Assembly: GCA_034928145.1 (NCBI GenBank)
Contig: JAYFPE010000032.1
Coordinates: forward strand, 1 to 22,543
Reading direction: 5' to 3'
Origin: Pelethousia sp034928145
GTDB taxonomy: Bacteria; Bacillota; Clostridia; Christensenellales; CAG-138
DNA: 22,543 nucleotides
Shown piece by piece: positions 21,752-22,543 of this stretch. The translations under genes and the position numbers were made by a program. Under the pieces are notes generated by a model. That model ran no database searches, was not told where the DNA came from, and saw only the letters and a list, made by a program, of their open reading frames with translations. The first letter of the stretch is position 1, and each line of letters starts with the position of its first letter.

Positions 21752-22543
21752 CTATGCTTCGCTTGGGGGGTTACCCCGCCCGAATAGCTCCTTCACCTGC
21801 TCATAAGTCGCCAGGTATTTATCGATGGTGGCGGCATAAACGATGGGCCGGTTCACCCGCATGGTGCGCTCGGCTTCCTCGCCCAGCAGTAGCTTATCAA
21901 GCTGCATGGCGGCATTGGCCGCAGCCTCGAAATAGGGCTCTATGCAAAGGCCATAGATGTCGTTATCCTGGAAGAGCTCCAAATTTTCATCGCTTAAGCC
22001 GCAACCAAACACCGTGATAGAGATTTGGGTGAGCAGGGCCGGGTTGGGCGTGGCCGCCGGGGCCTGCCCTTCCGTTGCCGCTGCCGTAGGGCTGGGCGAG
22101 GGCGCGCCATCCTTGCGGAAGCGGCTATCCGCCTGGCTGCGGGCCTTCACGGCCAGAGCGGCCGAGGCCGTATCCACGGCATAGAGGCCCTTGATATCCC
22201 GGTTGTAGAGGATGTATTCGGCCAGCGCGTCGATGGCAGCCTGGCCCTCCCCCGCCCGCTCCAGGCTCACCGTCTGGTACTGCGGATAATATTGGCGGAT
22301 GGCTTCTTCGATTTTGCCGGAAATTTCCGCCGTGCCCACGCCGTAGATCAGGATGCGGCCGGATTTAAGGCTGCGCTCGGTCATGCGTTCGGCAATGCCC
22401 CGGGCGAGCTCCTCAATATAGTCCGTATCGTCCGCCACCACATTGGCGTGCAGCCCCTCAATGGCACAAGCCGCATAGGGAACAGCCACATATAGCCCGG
22501 CCTCAAGCGCGGCTTTCACGGCCCCATCGTTAATCCCATCCGG
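21752..22543 (-). CDS. Periplasmic-binding-protein-like (sugar-binding type) protein, partial
   Basis: The gene runs off the right edge; the frame stays open to the last base, and the GTG at 22519 is an internal Val codon. The visible 263 residues or so cover the C-terminal two thirds of a type I binding fold: PDGINDGAVKAALEAGLYVA at the edge, GVGTAEISGKIEEAIRQYYP, a helix-strand with RDIKGLYAVDTASAALAV, and LDKLLLGEEAERTMRVNRP near the end. A disordered linker (SPSPTAAATEGQAPAATP) splits the second lobe, which is unusual for this fold. It precedes rodA by 3 bp. A sensory role tied to cell-wall synthesis is possible but not shown. Confidence 0.8.
   Translation of the reverse strand, partial: PDGINDGAVKAALEAGLYVAVPYAACAIEGLHANVVADDTDYIEELARGIAERMTERSLKSGRILIYGVGTAEISGKIEEAIRQYYPQYQTVSLERAGEGQAAIDALAEYILYNRDIKGLYAVDTASAALAVKARSQADSRFRKDGAPSPSPTAAATEGQAPAATPNPALLTQISITVFGCGLSDENLELFQDNDIYGLCIEPYFEAAANAAMQLDKLLLGEEAERTMRVNRPIVYAATIDKYLATYEQVKELFGRGNPPSEA

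Overview
The window joins two unlike pieces of one chromosome, which looks like a spore-forming Clostridia (Firmicutes) bacterium, perhaps from the higher-GC Christensenellales-like lineages. The evidence for a spore former is spoIVA and a spoIVFA-spoIVFB pair. The lineage is inferred from the GC-rich core, the gene neighbourhoods and protein style, and is tentative.

Positions 1-8130 are AT-rich and accessory. A tRNA- or tmRNA-like 3' end fragment lies at the left edge and may be an old attachment site. Next comes a seven-gene block, all on the minus strand and tightly spaced, read from a near-consensus promoter at about 6.97 kb. In order of transcription it holds a small XRE regulator, a C5-cytosine DNA methyltransferase, an Eco29kI-family GIY-YIG restriction enzyme, a Vsr nicking enzyme, a SIR2-family protein, a HerA-family ATPase and a 497-residue protein I do not recognise. 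This looks like a type II restriction-modification unit continued by a SIR2-HerA-type antiphage unit with an extra third gene. The SIR2 reading frame appears damaged: the start with the good ribosome binding site opens a short frame that soon stops, and the rest of the protein lies in another frame without the usual N-terminal glycine-rich NAD-binding loop. Behind the block (7.1-7.9 kb) is a frameshifted remnant of a mobile element (antirestriction-like and serine-recombinase-like pieces), then a patch of inverted repeats.

From 8.18 kb on the DNA is GC-rich core genome. It starts with tRNA-Pro and tRNA-Thr on the minus strand, then der (ribosome-assembly GTPase), a small conserved protein on the minus strand, and spoIVA (spore coat ATPase). 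Next is a three-gene ABC importer (lipoprotein, permease, ATPase) of the type linked to aromatic amino acids. It is preceded by a consensus promoter, a 57-codon leader ORF with a dense Phe/Tyr cluster, and a strong terminator hairpin, an arrangement that suggests attenuation. A VOC/glyoxalase-fold protein and an unrecognised membrane-anchored protein follow.

The right end (17.3-22.5 kb) is a minus-strand cluster. In order of transcription it holds a periplasmic-binding-protein-like gene (cut by the window edge), rodA, spoIVFA, spoIVFB and rng. This resembles the Clostridia/Bacilli neighbourhood of cell-shape, division and sporulation genes. The binding-protein gene next to rodA and a hairpin that covers the spoIVFA ribosome binding site are its unusual points.
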